Shown one piece after another: positions 43,959-52,681 of a stretch of DNA of 64,000 nt. Source of the stretch: Methanothermobacter tenebrarum (GTDB taxonomy: Archaea > Methanobacteriota > Methanobacteria > Methanobacteriales > DSM-23052); assembly GCF_003264935.1 (NCBI RefSeq), contig NZ_QLOE01000001.1, positions 82,501 through 146,500 on the forward strand, in the 5' to 3' direction. Positions within the stretch are counted from its first letter, which is position 1. Every line of letters starts with the position of its first letter. The notes beneath the pieces are model-generated. The model did no database searches. It worked only from the letters and a program-made list of their open reading frames with translations, and was not told the DNA's origin. The translations under genes and the position numbers were made by a program.

Positions 43959-45503
43959 TCAACTCTCACATGGCCTCTTAAGGCACTTATAACATGAGCC
44001 CGATTCACAATAGGATGTTAACTTATCTTCCTTCATTTTTAAATATTCTTCCATTATAAGATCATCCCTAAGACCAACATCTATTTTACTCCATGGCAAT
44101 TCCTCTCCAAGTTCACGACCCCGAGATTTTAACATCCAATCCCTCAATCTTGTTTTACCCTGCCAACCCGCCTCTATCAACTTTGAAACTTCATGTCCGC
44201 CAGTAGAGAGCACATGTTGTATAAGGGCCAACCTTGGGCTCCCCATTTTAACAGGTAAACCCCGCAGTTCTGATTTCAAAAAACTCATCCTATTCTTTAT
44301 ATCATCTAGGTTGAAAGCCTCCCACTGGAGTGGCGTGTGAGGTTTAGGTACAAGGGGGTTTATACTAAATTTAACAGGCCCCAACCTAGACAATCCTCTT
44401 ATAAAATTTGCAAGCTCCTTAAGATCCTCCAAGGTTTCCCCAGGGGTCCCGATCAAAAAATACATTTTAACAGACAAACCCTTCTCAATAGCCATCCTGG
44501 TAACCTCAAAAACCTTATCATCCCTGATGGGCTTGTTCAACCTCCTCCTAATCTTCCAGGTAGATTCTGGGGCTAAAGTCACAGTCTTTAAGCCGCTTCT
44601 TGCAAGAACTTCCAGGAGATTCTCTGTCACAGACTCTATCCTGAGAGATGGCATACTAACCCTGAAACCCATATCAACTAATCCCTCACACAAATCATCT
44701 ATCCTAGAATAATCAGATGCAGCAGCACCTATCAATGATACGCTATCAAGGCCGGTGGCCCTCTTGCCACGCTTTGCAACATCAAAAAGTTTACCAAGGG
44801 ATGTTTCACGCTTCGGACGATAAAGGTACCCTGACATGCAAAACCTGCAACCACGAACACAACCCCTAGAAACCCCCAAGAGGAATGAACGGCCAAGAGC
44901 CGGCTCAAAACTAGGATCATCAGATTCGGAGACAATCTGACGAATCGGATGACAAGCATTATCCATATCCTCAACTATGACACGCTCAACAGGATTATCA
45001 GGCACGTAAACGCCCTTTATATCCTTGAACTCATCCAATTCTCCGCGAGGATCATCCAAGCCAATGAAAGTATCCACCAGCTCATCCAAAACAGGCTCGG
45101 CCTCCCCAATAACAAAAAGATCAACAAAATCCGCCAAAGGAAGAGGATTAGCAGTTACGGTCGGACCCCCAACAACCACCAAAGGCCCCCCACGCCTCCT
45201 ACTCTTACGAGGTTCTAAACCACCCTGATGCAACATCTCAAGAACCCTAAAATAATCCTCCTCATAATGTATCGAAAAACTTATAATATCAAAATCCCCG
45301 AGAAGACTAGAAGATTCAAAACTCCCACGATAAGGGTAAATAAACCTCTCACACCAAACATCCTCCCGAGAATTCAAAAAATCATAGATAATATGATAAC
45401 CCAACGATGACATAGCCACCCTATAAAAACTAGGATAGACACTAGCCACCCGCACATCCACAAAACGCGGATCCTTCACAACAACATTATACTCACGCAA
45501 CAT
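43959..45503 (-). CDS. Radical SAM protein with B12-binding-like N terminus
   Basis: A 514-residue radical SAM enzyme of unknown reaction. Seen: an N-terminal Rossmann-like, B12-binding-type domain (VASVYPSFYRVAMSSLGYHIIYDFLN near 19-44; VVVGGPTVTANPLPLADFVDLFVIGEAEPVLDELV near 108-142), the cluster motif GVSRGCVRGCRFCMSG near 205-220 (CxxxCxxC), a TIM-barrel with LAPESTWKIRRRLNKPI near 312, MYFLIGTPGETLEDLKEL near 345, and a C-terminal Cys-rich end with CESGSCYKCLKRPC. The order is that of the TIGR03960-like or YgiQ-related groups. The three terminal cysteine pairs may hold a further cluster. The B12 histidine is not evident, so cobalamin binding is unsure. Confidence 0.85.
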   Translation of the reverse strand: MLREYNVVVKDPRFVDVRVASVYPSFYRVAMSSLGYHIIYDFLNSREDVWCERFIYPYRGSFESSSLLGDFDIISFSIHYEEDYFRVLEMLHQGGLEPRKSRRRGGPLVVVGGPTVTANPLPLADFVDLFVIGEAEPVLDELVDTFIGLDDPRGELDEFKDIKGVYVPDNPVERVIVEDMDNACHPIRQIVSESDDPSFEPALGRSFLLGVSRGCVRGCRFCMSGYLYRPKRETSLGKLFDVAKRGKRATGLDSVSLIGAAASDYSRIDDLCEGLVDMGFRVSMPSLRIESVTENLLEVLARSGLKTVTLAPESTWKIRRRLNKPIRDDKVFEVTRMAIEKGLSVKMYFLIGTPGETLEDLKELANFIRGLSRLGPVKFSINPLVPKPHTPLQWEAFNLDDIKNRMSFLKSELRGLPVKMGSPRLALIQHVLSTGGHEVSKLIEAGWQGKTRLRDWMLKSRGRELGEELPWSKIDVGLRDDLIMEEYLKMKEDKLTSYCESGSCYKCLKRPCES

Positions 45504-45555
45504 ATCAAAACCTATTATATCACCACAACCCTAATTAACCTATAGGGTGGAAACC

Positions 45556-46017
45556 TTGACAAAAAAATATAAACTAGTAGCAGTAGGGGGGACATTCGAC
45601 AAATTCCACAAAGGCCACCAGACCCTACTAGAAAAAGCATTCAAAGTAGCGGAGACAGTAGCCATAGGAGTAACATCAGACAAATTCGCAGCCCAAAAAG
45701 ACCCAATAGAACCTTGCCAAACCAGAATAGAAAACCTGAAAAAATACCTTGAAAAGAAAGGATACGAAAACTTCTACATAGAAAAACTAGAAGACCCCTA
45801 CGGGCCCACCATCAATGACAAAAAATTCGAAGCCATAATAGTAAGTGAAGAAACACAACCACGAGCAGAGAAAATAAACAAAATCCGAGAAGAAAAAAAC
45901 CTACCCCCAATGGACATAATAACAATAAAAATGGTAAAAGCAGAAGACGGCCAACCAATATCATCCACAAGGATTAGAAGAGGAGAAATAGACAAAAAAG
46001 GCAAAATACTCAAGTGA
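45556..46017 (+). CDS. coaD: Phosphopantetheine adenylyltransferase, archaeal type
   Basis: Joins ATP and 4'-phosphopantetheine to dephospho-CoA, the fourth step of CoA synthesis. Seen: a 153-residue nucleotidyltransferase with VAVGGTFDKFHKGHQTLLEKAF near residue 8-29 (HxGH-type motif KGH), VAIGVTSDKFAAQKD near 36, EDPYGPTINDKKFEAIIVSEETQPRA near 78, and the ISSTRIRRG motif (ISSTxIR) near 138. Archaeal and eukaryotic PPAT differ from bacterial CoaD as here. Start: TTG 45556 follows GGTGGA by four to five bases; GTG 45547 is within that site. Four bases before the DUF84 gene. Confidence 0.9.
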   Translation: MTKKYKLVAVGGTFDKFHKGHQTLLEKAFKVAETVAIGVTSDKFAAQKDPIEPCQTRIENLKKYLEKKGYENFYIEKLEDPYGPTINDKKFEAIIVSEETQPRAEKINKIREEKNLPPMDIITIKMVKAEDGQPISSTRIRRGEIDKKGKILK

Positions 46018-46021
46018 TAAG

Positions 46022-46552
46022 ATGAAGGTCAAAGTCGGGTCACAAAACCCAGTTAAAATAAAAGCAACAAAAAATGTCCTAGAAAAAATCTACACAAAAG
46101 TCCAAGTCGAAGGAGTGAAAGTAGACCCAGGAGTCCCAAGCCAACCAATAGGATTAGAACAGACAATAAAAGGTGCCATAAACAGGGCCCGGAGAGCATA
46201 CCAGGACTGTGACTTGAGTATAGGAATAGAATCCGGACTGCTCGAAGCACCTTACACTCTCACCGGTTACATTGACCTACAATGGTGTGCAACCTACAAT
46301 GGCAAAACAATCACATTAGGAGTAAGCGCAGGATTTGAGTACCCACCAAAGGTCATAAAAGAAGTACTAGAAGGGGGAAAAGAAGTAGGAGATATAATGG
46401 ACAAAATCACAGGAATACAAAACCTTGGAGAAAAAACAGGCGCAATATACCACCTCACCAAGGGCCTACTAGACCGGACAGAAAACACAGAACAATGTAT
46501 ACTAATGGCCATGATACCCCGCCTAAACCCAAAACTCTACAAGATAGGGTGA
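46022..46552 (+). CDS. Inosine/xanthosine triphosphatase (DUF84/YjjX family)
   Basis: House-cleaning NTPase that removes ITP and XTP from the nucleotide pool. Seen: a 176-residue Maf/HAM1-like fold with VGSQNPVKIKATKNVLEK at residue 5-22 (SxNPxK), VPSQPIGLEQTIKGAINRARRAY near 41-63, IGIESGLLE near 72 (GIExG) and the MDKITGIQNLGEKTGAIYHLTKG stretch near 123-145 that marks this family. Four bases after coaD, five before the STT3-family gene; co-transcribed. Confidence 0.88.
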   Translation: MKVKVGSQNPVKIKATKNVLEKIYTKVQVEGVKVDPGVPSQPIGLEQTIKGAINRARRAYQDCDLSIGIESGLLEAPYTLTGYIDLQWCATYNGKTITLGVSAGFEYPPKVIKEVLEGGKEVGDIMDKITGIQNLGEKTGAIYHLTKGLLDRTENTEQCILMAMIPRLNPKLYKIG

Positions 46553-46556
46553 AATC

Positions 46557-48665
46557 GTGGATGAAAGGCTGAAAATCTACACAATAATCCTAATAATATT
46601 TTTCACGGGTTTCTTCACGCGTTTGGAAACAGTAGAACTTAAGTGTATGAACAGCACAGAAAAGGCGCACTTCACAGACGAAAAAGGCCTACCATACATG
46701 TACGAACCAGACTCCTACTACAACTACCGCCTCGCGGCCAACATATTAAACCACGGACACCCCGGGGACAAGATAATAAACGGCGAACCATGGGACCTCC
46801 ATTCATGCTACCCTCCAGGAGGGCCAGTCGATTATCCCCCACTAATACTATGGATCTCGATCATATTCTACAAATTACTGAACATATTCACCTCCATTGA
46901 TTTTATGGAAGCTTGTTTTTGGCTACCCGCGATCATAGGACCCCTAGCTGGAATCCCAACCTTCTTCATAGTTAGAAGATATGTTGGTGACCTTCCAGGT
47001 TTGCTGGCGGGAATATTATTGGTTTTGGCGCCATTCTATTTCTCCAGAACATTACCAGGATTTTTTGATACCGACATGTTCAACATCCTATTCCCAGTTC
47101 TTATCGTTTTCTTCTTTTGCAAAGCCACCGAAACAAACAAAAACTATATAGGGCCGATTATTTTATCATCTATCTCACTTGCAATATTCTCACTCGCATG
47201 GAACGGCTGGCCATACATATTCTGCATCATAATCATATCAAGCATATTCTACATGATATTCCTCAAAATCAAGGGAGAAGAAATAGTAGGTTTCGCCAAA
47301 AAAGTAATGGCTTTTATTATAATCTCTACTCTTTTCACGACATTGCTTAGACCACCAGATTATATCCCAATTTTCCAAGGTTTCTTCAACATGGTCTTTA
47401 AACCGGAATATGTTGGTAATTGGCCAAACGCTTATAAATCAGTGTCGGAGTTACAAGCTCCAGGCTTTGAGGGGTTATTGAATATTGGCCTTGGATTATT
47501 TGGGGCCATAATCCTTGGGAGCATCATGTTAAGAGAAAAGGTCAGAAGGGTTCATCTTCCACATTTTAGCTGGTATTTCTTCATTTTGATCCTAACATGG
47601 ATTATTTTGGGTAGTATAGCATATTTTTTAAGCGCACGTTTCGCATTACTGGCCATACCACCAGCCATGATACTTGTCGGATTACTCATTGGAATCATGA
47701 ATTCCTACCTTAAACATTCGCCATTTAGGCGATTAAATCAGTATAGAAAGGTTCTTATATCTTTTGTGGTAATTTTATTATTCACACTTTCCATTTTACA
47801 AGTATCTGGGACCTGCTTCAAACCTTGTTTAGATGATGATTTTCTACTTGCATGTGCTTGGATAAAAAATGAGACATCTCCATCCACTGTTGTAATTACA
47901 GAATGGAGTTATGGAAGCCCACTTGCGGCGCTTTCCCAAAGACCAGTACTTATCGATAACACGAGGCAAGGCAATCCTAGAAGTTATTGGGTTGATCATG
48001 CATTTGCAGTAGACAATGAAAGTTTATCCATCGGCATCTTCAGCATGCTATCTACAAGTGGAAACAAAGCCATAGAATTACTCGACAAGAAAACCAAGAA
48101 CACAAGCTTAACAGTAACTATCCTAGATGATATACTTGGTGTTGACAAAAAAGAAGCAGAAAAAATACTCCAAGAAAAATATAAAATGGATCCAAACTTC
48201 ACCAAGGAACTTCTCTCATATACCCACCCCACCAATAAACCATTCATCATACTAACATGTGATGATATGATATTAGCCGGAAAGTGGTGCGTCTATTATG
48301 GCTTCTGGGACTTTAACAAATCCCAAGGTTACAACTATACCTATTCTGTAGGTTTATCAAATGATACTGGCCAAATAAGACACTACACCAATAATGTTAC
48401 ACTAAACCTAGAGGATGGTGGGTTATGGCAAAACAAGAAACCATACAATACCATAATAAAAAATGGAGACTCCAAGAGGATAATAGCCGGTGATGATAAA
48501 AGTAATTTTTCCATAATAGTACTCTTAGATAAGAATTGGGCTATAATATTAGATAGAAGTTTTCAAGATTCACTCTTTGTAAAACTTGTAATACTCAAAG
48601 AAGAGACAAAACACATCAAACCGATCTACAAAAACAACTCCACCACAATCTGGGCCGTGAAATAA
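46557..48665 (+). CDS. STT3/AglB-family oligosaccharyltransferase-like membrane protein
   Basis: A 702-residue integral membrane glycosyltransferase of the GT66 (STT3/AglB) family, which transfers lipid-linked glycan to asparagine of surface proteins. Seen: about 12-13 hydrophobic segments in the first 440 residues; first acidic site YEPDSYYNYRLA near 49 (the D-x-Y-Y-x-x-R element), second DxD GFFDTDMFNILFP near 168, and a C-terminal soluble domain from about 435. The place of the family's WWDYG motif is taken by TEWSYGSPLAAL near 447. The W-Y-G core survives, but the W and D that contact the acceptor sequon are changed to E and S. It may be a specialised paralogue. GTG start follows AGGGTGAAATC. 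Confidence 0.82.
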   Translation: MDERLKIYTIILIIFFTGFFTRLETVELKCMNSTEKAHFTDEKGLPYMYEPDSYYNYRLAANILNHGHPGDKIINGEPWDLHSCYPPGGPVDYPPLILWISIIFYKLLNIFTSIDFMEACFWLPAIIGPLAGIPTFFIVRRYVGDLPGLLAGILLVLAPFYFSRTLPGFFDTDMFNILFPVLIVFFFCKATETNKNYIGPIILSSISLAIFSLAWNGWPYIFCIIIISSIFYMIFLKIKGEEIVGFAKKVMAFIIISTLFTTLLRPPDYIPIFQGFFNMVFKPEYVGNWPNAYKSVSELQAPGFEGLLNIGLGLFGAIILGSIMLREKVRRVHLPHFSWYFFILILTWIILGSIAYFLSARFALLAIPPAMILVGLLIGIMNSYLKHSPFRRLNQYRKVLISFVVILLFTLSILQVSGTCFKPCLDDDFLLACAWIKNETSPSTVVITEWSYGSPLAALSQRPVLIDNTRQGNPRSYWVDHAFAVDNESLSIGIFSMLSTSGNKAIELLDKKTKNTSLTVTILDDILGVDKKEAEKILQEKYKMDPNFTKELLSYTHPTNKPFIILTCDDMILAGKWCVYYGFWDFNKSQGYNYTYSVGLSNDTGQIRHYTNNVTLNLEDGGLWQNKKPYNTIIKNGDSKRIIAGDDKSNFSIIVLLDKNWAIILDRSFQDSLFVKLVILKEETKHIKPIYKNNSTTIWAVK

Positions 48666-48683
48666 AATGAAACCTGGGAAAAT

Positions 48684-48697
48684 CCTATCAGTATAGG
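48684..48697 (+). terminator. Short hairpin after the STT3-family gene
   Basis: cctat/atagg (48684-48688 and 48693-48697) forms a five-base-pair hairpin with a four-base loop shortly after the stop at 48665. No T-tract follows, so a terminator role is weakly supported; it may only protect the 3' end. Confidence 0.25.
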
Positions 48698-48815
48698 GGG
48701 GACACTATTCAGTTACAGATACTGCAAGAGCAACCGACAAAAAGTAAAGAAACTAAGCTGAACATCCCAACAACATATACTACCACATAAAACCCATTAT
48801 CACTCAGATAAAGTC

Positions 48816-48838
48816 AAAAAAAAGAAAGAAAAAATGTT
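48816..48838 (-). terminator. U-tract terminator of the pilin-like pair
   Basis: On the minus strand, just after the stop of the 56-residue pilin-like gene, the sequence reads TTTTTTCTTTCTTTTTTTT, a strong archaeal oligo-U terminator. Confidence 0.65.
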
Positions 48839-48840
48839 AA

Positions 48841-49011
48841 TTATAGTTTTTGGATGGTGGAATCACGGGCCCCGTTAATTACATCAGTGATGTTACCGGC
48901 GATAGAACCAGCAATACCTCTGACGTACACACCTACAACTATTACTATGATCAGTAGTGCACCGATGATCAATATCATCTCAGCGCTGACCTGGGCCTCT
49001 TCCTCTAACAT
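48841..49011 (-). CDS. Class III signal peptide (pilin-like) protein, 56 aa
   Basis: A 56-residue protein reading leftward. It begins MLEEEAQVSAEMILIIGALL, with a short charged leader, then QVSAEMIL, matching the Q-x-S-x-E motif of archaeal class III (EppA-type) prepilin signals, with processing expected before Q7. One hydrophobic segment (about 12-30) follows and then a short polar tail (GIAGSIAGNITDVINGARDS). No cysteine. The ATG is preceded by AGGGAA and by a TATA-like gtataattatt inside the end of the upstream gene. Lies 19 bases after the next pilin-like gene, same strand. A structural pilin subunit or minor pilin is likely. Confidence 0.75.
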   Translation of the reverse strand: MLEEEAQVSAEMILIIGALLIIVIVVGVYVRGIAGSIAGNITDVINGARDSTIQKL

Positions 49012-49030
49012 TTCCCTATGCTCTTAATAA

Positions 49031-49213
49031 TTATACTGTACCGCCGCTGAGGTTGGTTCTTACCTTTTGTATGTCTTCTTTACTACTGAGGTTTTGACCT
49101 TGGAAGTAGCTTCTGTATAATATTAGTGCTACTATTGCTATGACGATTACGCCACCGAATAGTAGTATGTATTCTGCTGCTCCTTGTCCTTTCTCATCCT
49201 TTAAGAATCTCAT
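49031..49213 (-). CDS. Class III signal peptide (pilin-like) protein, 60 aa
   Basis: A 60-residue protein: [20 protein letters not shown], then a hydrophobic segment to about residue 30 and a polar C-terminal half ([21 protein letters not shown]). The [13 protein letters not shown] stretch is the textbook class III signal motif, cut before Q10 by EppA-type peptidase. ATG 49213 is seven bases after GGGAGGTG; the in-frame TTG at 49216 is less likely. First gene of the leftward pair with the 56-residue protein. The third copy is at 49890-50066. Expected in an adhesive pilus; no EppA or pilus motor gene is in the window. Confidence 0.85.
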   Translation of the reverse strand: MRFLKDEKGQGAAEYILLFGGVIVIAIVALILYRSYFQGQNLSSKEDIQKVRTNLSGGTV

Positions 49214-49291
49214 CAAATTACACCTCCCATATTACTAACTATTAATACAGTTTGTTTCATTATAAAAACTTTTCTAACATGAAAGTTTTTT

Positions 49292-49316
49292 CACAATATA
49301 TTTATAGTGTATTGTG
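49292..49316. promoter_or_regulatory. Inverted repeat around the TATA box of the winged-helix-like gene
   Basis: cacaata (49292-49298) and tattgtg (49310-49316) are perfect 7-base inverted arms with an 11-base spacer that contains tatttatag, the likely TATA box for the gene starting at 49348. A dimeric regulator bound here would cover TBP, so autoregulation is plausible. Two ttttcaca copies also lie close by (about 49287 and 49321). Confidence 0.5.
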
Positions 49317-49347
49317 TATATTTTCACATAACGATAGGGGGTCTAGG

Positions 49348-49893
49348 GTGCCGAGGAAATACAATATCGACCAGATCATACTCAGATTACTCGCTGATCA
49401 TGATCTTTCAAGGCAGGATATAGCTGAGAAGATCAGGGAAACCTTGAATAGGCCGGTATCTGATAAGAGCATTAATGAGGCGTTGATGAAACTCCTAGAA
49501 GATAGGAGGATACAAGTCGTAGATTATGATCTTAGTGTTTATAATGATGTTAAAAGGATACAATCCATAAAATCTGATGGTATAGTTTTTAGTCTCGTGA
49601 AAAAGGATCCGTTTGAGATATTTATGTTGTTTAAGAGGATAGACTCTGAGGATGTTGTGGGAGCTGAGAGGGCGTATAAGAAGCTTAAAGCGCTCTTCAA
49701 GGCGAAGATGGTGGTCGCAGGCATAAAAGATTATACCCTTTTTGACAGGATGATACATGAAATATTCCTCTTAGATCCTAAGAATAAAGAGAAAATAATT
49801 AGGAGATTGTCCTGGGCACTAAGCAATGAAAAAGGTTCACTAGATGAATTCAAGGATCTTGTAAATTATTTCAAGGTGAGAGATCATTACTAG
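49348..49893 (+). CDS. Winged-helix-like protein near pilin genes
   Basis: A 181-residue protein that I do not recognise by name. Seen: an N-terminal part (VPRKYNIDQIILRLLADHDLSRQDIAEKIRETLNRPVSDKSINEALMKLLEDRRIQV) with the helix spacing of a winged-helix DNA-binding domain, followed by about 110 mainly helical, charged residues with FEIFMLFKRI near 88 and LSWALSNEKGSLDEFKDLV near the end. No transmembrane part or cysteines. GTG 49348 is chosen because GGGG precedes it; the longer open frame from 49252 covers the promoter. It overlaps the third pilin-like gene by four bases, tail to tail. A regulator of the pilin-like genes is a fair guess. Confidence 0.6.
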   Translation: MPRKYNIDQIILRLLADHDLSRQDIAEKIRETLNRPVSDKSINEALMKLLEDRRIQVVDYDLSVYNDVKRIQSIKSDGIVFSLVKKDPFEIFMLFKRIDSEDVVGAERAYKKLKALFKAKMVVAGIKDYTLFDRMIHEIFLLDPKNKEKIIRRLSWALSNEKGSLDEFKDLVNYFKVRDHY

Positions 49894-50066
49894 TTTTCGG
49901 CTGAGAGATTCTCTCTTACACTGTTTAAGTCCTCAGAAGTTGAAAAAATATTCTGATCTTGGAAATATGAATAATAGATCCATAATGCTAAGATTGCGAA
50001 GACTATAACGGCCGCAAATAATAAAACATATTCCGCTGCACCCTGACCCTTCTCATCAAATATCAT
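49890..50066 (-). CDS. Class III signal peptide (pilin-like) protein, 58 aa
   Basis: A 58-residue protein: [20 protein letters not shown], a hydrophobic segment to about residue 28, and a polar tail (YYSYFQDQNIFSTSEDLNSVRENLSAEN). QGAAEYVLL is the class III motif with cleavage expected before Q8. It is clearly paralogous to the protein at 49031-49213: both have [10 protein letters not shown], a YxSYFQ turn and a DxxxVRxNLS tail. ATG 50066 lies eight bases after GGAGGT; the TTG at 50072 is too near that site. It has its own leftward promoter region at about 50075-50150. Confidence 0.85.
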   Translation of the reverse strand: MIFDEKGQGAAEYVLLFAAVIVFAILALWIYYSYFQDQNIFSTSEDLNSVRENLSAEN

Positions 50067-50174
50067 AATCAAAAACCTCCAGATATATTAGAGTTTAATT
50101 ACTAGATAGAGTATAAATTTATTATCAAGGATAATTATAGGGTAGAATAAAATGTTATGGGGAGGTTATTCGAA

Positions 50175-51353
50175 TTGATTTATTTCTTAATTACCCTTGG
50201 AGGAATGGGCCTGTTGATTATTGGAGTTTATCTTATGACCTTTGGCTTTGGCATACCTCCTAGTTTTGGTTTGTTCTTTTTGGGATTATGCTTATTCGTC
50301 ACTGGAATGCTTATGATAGTGCTATTCGCAGGGAGCATAGACCTACAATCACTAAAAGTCGAAACAGCCCCAATCCCTAAAAGAAAAACATCCAAAAAGA
50401 CGAAAGCAATTCCAAAGTCCGTGAGGAGGCCTCGAAAGGGCATCATGGAAAAACTAAAAACTGAAATAGAACCCGAAAAAGTGGTTGAAGAACCTCCCAC
50501 CAAACCAAAACTTAAAAAAGTAGAGACCCCCACCCAAGAACTGCCCAAAGAACCAAAAAAAGACAAAACACAAAAAACTGCTAGAAAGCCGCGTCCAAGC
50601 ATGGGAGAAAAGCTAAAAACCGAAAAAGAGAAGGAAACCCCAAGCAAGCCCACTAAAGCACCAACTCCAATCAAACCCATAAAGAAGCCCCAGCCCACAG
50701 AAAAACCGAAAACCGAAATAAAACCAAAAAAGGAGCCATCCAGCGAAAAAACCGATGAAAAACCCCCTAAAAAGCCAAAAGGTAAGGATTCTGATTTTGT
50801 TATAAAACGCCTACAATCCCTTAAAAGAAAGTATGTAGGAGATATTGAGGGCATTGATGAAGTTATAGAAGAGCGTCTAACCCCAATTAAAGGAGTTCTT
50901 GGCAAAATGAGAAGTACCATAATATGGTCATTCGATGCCCTTGACGTCCAAAACACCATGCAGGATATACTAACAGGAGCCAAAGAAAGCATAATCCTAA
51001 TGTACCCTTGGATCCGCAACCTAGACGTCTCAATATTAAAGAAATGTATGGACACAAAAAGCAAACTGATAATCCAAGAGGCCAGCCTAGACGATGAAGC
51101 CTCAGTAGAACTCATAAAACTCCTAATGGACAATAACGTGGATGTGAGGACAATGCCACACGTCCATACCGTCGCAGCTGTCGTAGATGATAAAAAAGGT
51201 CTTATAATCTCCACAGACCCCATATATGACAGCTTTGAAGTGGGTGTAATATACAATGATAAAAGATCAATCAAAGAAATAGAAAAGTTATTCGAAAAGG
51301 CTTGGAGCCTCTCCAAACAAATACCAATAAGGGGGGTAACCAATGAAACTTAG
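50175..51353 (+). CDS. Membrane-anchored protein with Lys/Pro linker and PLD-like C-terminal domain
   Basis: A protein of about 392 residues. Seen: two hydrophobic segments in the first 60 residues ([20 protein letters not shown] and [21 protein letters not shown]), a linker of about 140 residues made mostly of Lys, Pro, Glu and Thr ([18 protein letters not shown] and similar), then a folded domain from about 215: [64 protein letters not shown] and [20 protein letters not shown]. The last domain has the outline of phospholipase D-like or TrmB C-terminal sensor domains but lacks HxKxxxxD, so it is probably non-catalytic. TTG 50175 lies nine bases after GGGGAGG; ATG 50157 contains that site. 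Overlaps the UPF0173 gene by 11 bases. Confidence 0.65.
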   Translation: MIYFLITLGGMGLLIIGVYLMTFGFGIPPSFGLFFLGLCLFVTGMLMIVLFAGSIDLQSLKVETAPIPKRKTSKKTKAIPKSVRRPRKGIMEKLKTEIEPEKVVEEPPTKPKLKKVETPTQELPKEPKKDKTQKTARKPRPSMGEKLKTEKEKETPSKPTKAPTPIKPIKKPQPTEKPKTEIKPKKEPSSEKTDEKPPKKPKGKDSDFVIKRLQSLKRKYVGDIEGIDEVIEERLTPIKGVLGKMRSTIIWSFDALDVQNTMQDILTGAKESIILMYPWIRNLDVSILKKCMDTKSKLIIQEASLDDEASVELIKLLMDNNVDVRTMPHVHTVAAVVDDKKGLIISTDPIYDSFEVGVIYNDKRSIKEIEKLFEKAWSLSKQIPIRGVTNET

Positions 51354-52038
51354 ATGGTTTGGCCATTCAGCATTTGAGATAGTATCGGAAGAAGGAACCA
51401 AAATACTCATAGACCCATTCATAAGCAACAACCCAAACTGCGACATACCAGTAGAGGATTTAGAAGCTGACCTAATCTTTGTAACACATGGACACTTAGA
51501 CCACCTAGGCGATGCCATGGAGATAGCCAACCGAAGTAAGGCGCTGCTCGTAGGCACGCACGAAATCTCAGTCTTCTTCTCGAAACAGGGACTCGAAAGT
51601 GAAGGCATGAACATTGGAGGATCCCTAAAATTCGATAACATTAAAGTAACCATGGTAGATGCCAAACACACCTCTGACATAGACTTCACGGATGAAATAA
51701 TCCCAGGGGGCAGCGCTTGCGGGTTCATATTCCAATTAGAAGACGGTCAAAAAATATACCATGCAGGGGACACGGGCCTATTCACCGACATGAAAACAGT
51801 TATCGGAGAAATCTACAAGCCAGATATTGCACTCCTACCAATAGGCGACCGCTATACCATGGGACCAGAGGATGCTATAATAGCAGCCAAATGGATATCC
51901 CCCAAGGAGGTCATCCCAATGCACTATAATACCTTCCCAGTCATAGAACAGGACCCTAGCATATTCAAGGAAATTCTAGAAGAGGAAACACCCATAAAAG
52001 TTATAATATTAAAGCCTGGTGAAACATACAAAAAATAG
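51343..52038 (+). CDS. UPF0173 metal-dependent hydrolase (UlaG-like beta-lactamase fold)
   Basis: A 231-residue metallo-beta-lactamase fold hydrolase. Seen: [12 protein letters not shown] at the N terminus, [10 protein letters not shown] near 24, [13 protein letters not shown] near 46-58 (HxHxDH), VDAKHTSD near 105, [12 protein letters not shown] near 139 (Asp bridging) and [10 protein letters not shown] near 190. All five metal ligands are visible. Members of UPF0173 are near relatives of ascorbate-6-phosphate lactonase UlaG; substrate unknown. The ATG follows GGGGGG within the preceding gene. Sits between the PLD-like membrane gene and the arv-like GTPase, two bases from the latter. Confidence 0.85.
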   Translation: MKLRWFGHSAFEIVSEEGTKILIDPFISNNPNCDIPVEDLEADLIFVTHGHLDHLGDAMEIANRSKALLVGTHEISVFFSKQGLESEGMNIGGSLKFDNIKVTMVDAKHTSDIDFTDEIIPGGSACGFIFQLEDGQKIYHAGDTGLFTDMKTVIGEIYKPDIALLPIGDRYTMGPEDAIIAAKWISPKEVIPMHYNTFPVIEQDPSIFKEILEEETPIKVIILKPGETYKK

Positions 52039-52046
52039 AGTTGAGT

Positions 52047-52670
52047 ATGATGAATACTTTTTTCAGAAGATTATTAGACAAGCTGCTTCGAAGGAAGAGG
52101 AAAGTTAAAATAGGCTTATACGGGCATCCCAACTCAGGCAAAACTACACTAGCAAATACAATCTGTGAAGATTGGATTGGAAGACCCCTAGGGGTGATAT
52201 CGGACATACCACATGAGACAAGGTCTGTCTATAAACAGGAGGAAGTCGTAATCGAAAAAGACGGGGCCAAATTATACTTTGACATTATAGACACTCCAGG
52301 AGTGGCTACAAAAGTCGACTACAAGAATTTCCTAAAATATGGACTGTCAGAGAGAGAAGCCAAAGAAAGGGCTAAAGAGGCCACGAAGGGTATAATAGAG
52401 GCCATAAAATGGTTGGACGACGTTACAGGGGTTCTTCTAGTTATGGACTCCACAGAGGATCCGCTAACACAAGCGAACATAACAATAATAGGGAACTTGG
52501 AGGCGAGGAAGATACCATTCCTTATAATAGCAAATAAGATAGACTTGCCAGAATCATCAGCAGATAGAATATCAGCAGTTTTCCCACAACATACCGTCGT
52601 GCCAATATCAGCATTACACAAGGAAAACATAGAGGAATTATACATGGAAATGGTGAAAAAATTTAGGTAG
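52047..52670 (+). CDS. arvA: Era-like small GTPase (ArvA type)
   Basis: A 207-residue single-domain GTPase. Seen: G1 [14 protein letters not shown] near residue 22-35, switch region [12 protein letters not shown] near 55-65, G3 DIIDTPG near 79, a long insertion [28 protein letters not shown] near 95-122, G4 NKID near 162, and G5-like ISALHKEN near 188. A basic amphipathic N terminus ([15 protein letters not shown]) could bind membrane. Followed by DUF2073 and a zinc ribbon, the exact order of the arvA-arvB-arvC set that drives vesicle release in Haloferax, by my recollection. Start may be ATG 52047 or TTG 52041. Confidence 0.82.
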   Translation: MMNTFFRRLLDKLLRRKRKVKIGLYGHPNSGKTTLANTICEDWIGRPLGVISDIPHETRSVYKQEEVVIEKDGAKLYFDIIDTPGVATKVDYKNFLKYGLSEREAKERAKEATKGIIEAIKWLDDVTGVLLVMDSTEDPLTQANITIIGNLEARKIPFLIIANKIDLPESSADRISAVFPQHTVVPISALHKENIEELYMEMVKKFR

Positions 52671-52681
52671 AGGTTAAAAAA

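Noticed and set aside
50228-51343. 371-codon minus-strand frame opposite the Lys/Pro-linker protein
   Set aside because: Phe/Ser/Gly low-complexity antisense of a Lys/Pro/Glu-rich coding region; the plus frame has a coherent membrane-linker-domain plan and a good ribosome site.
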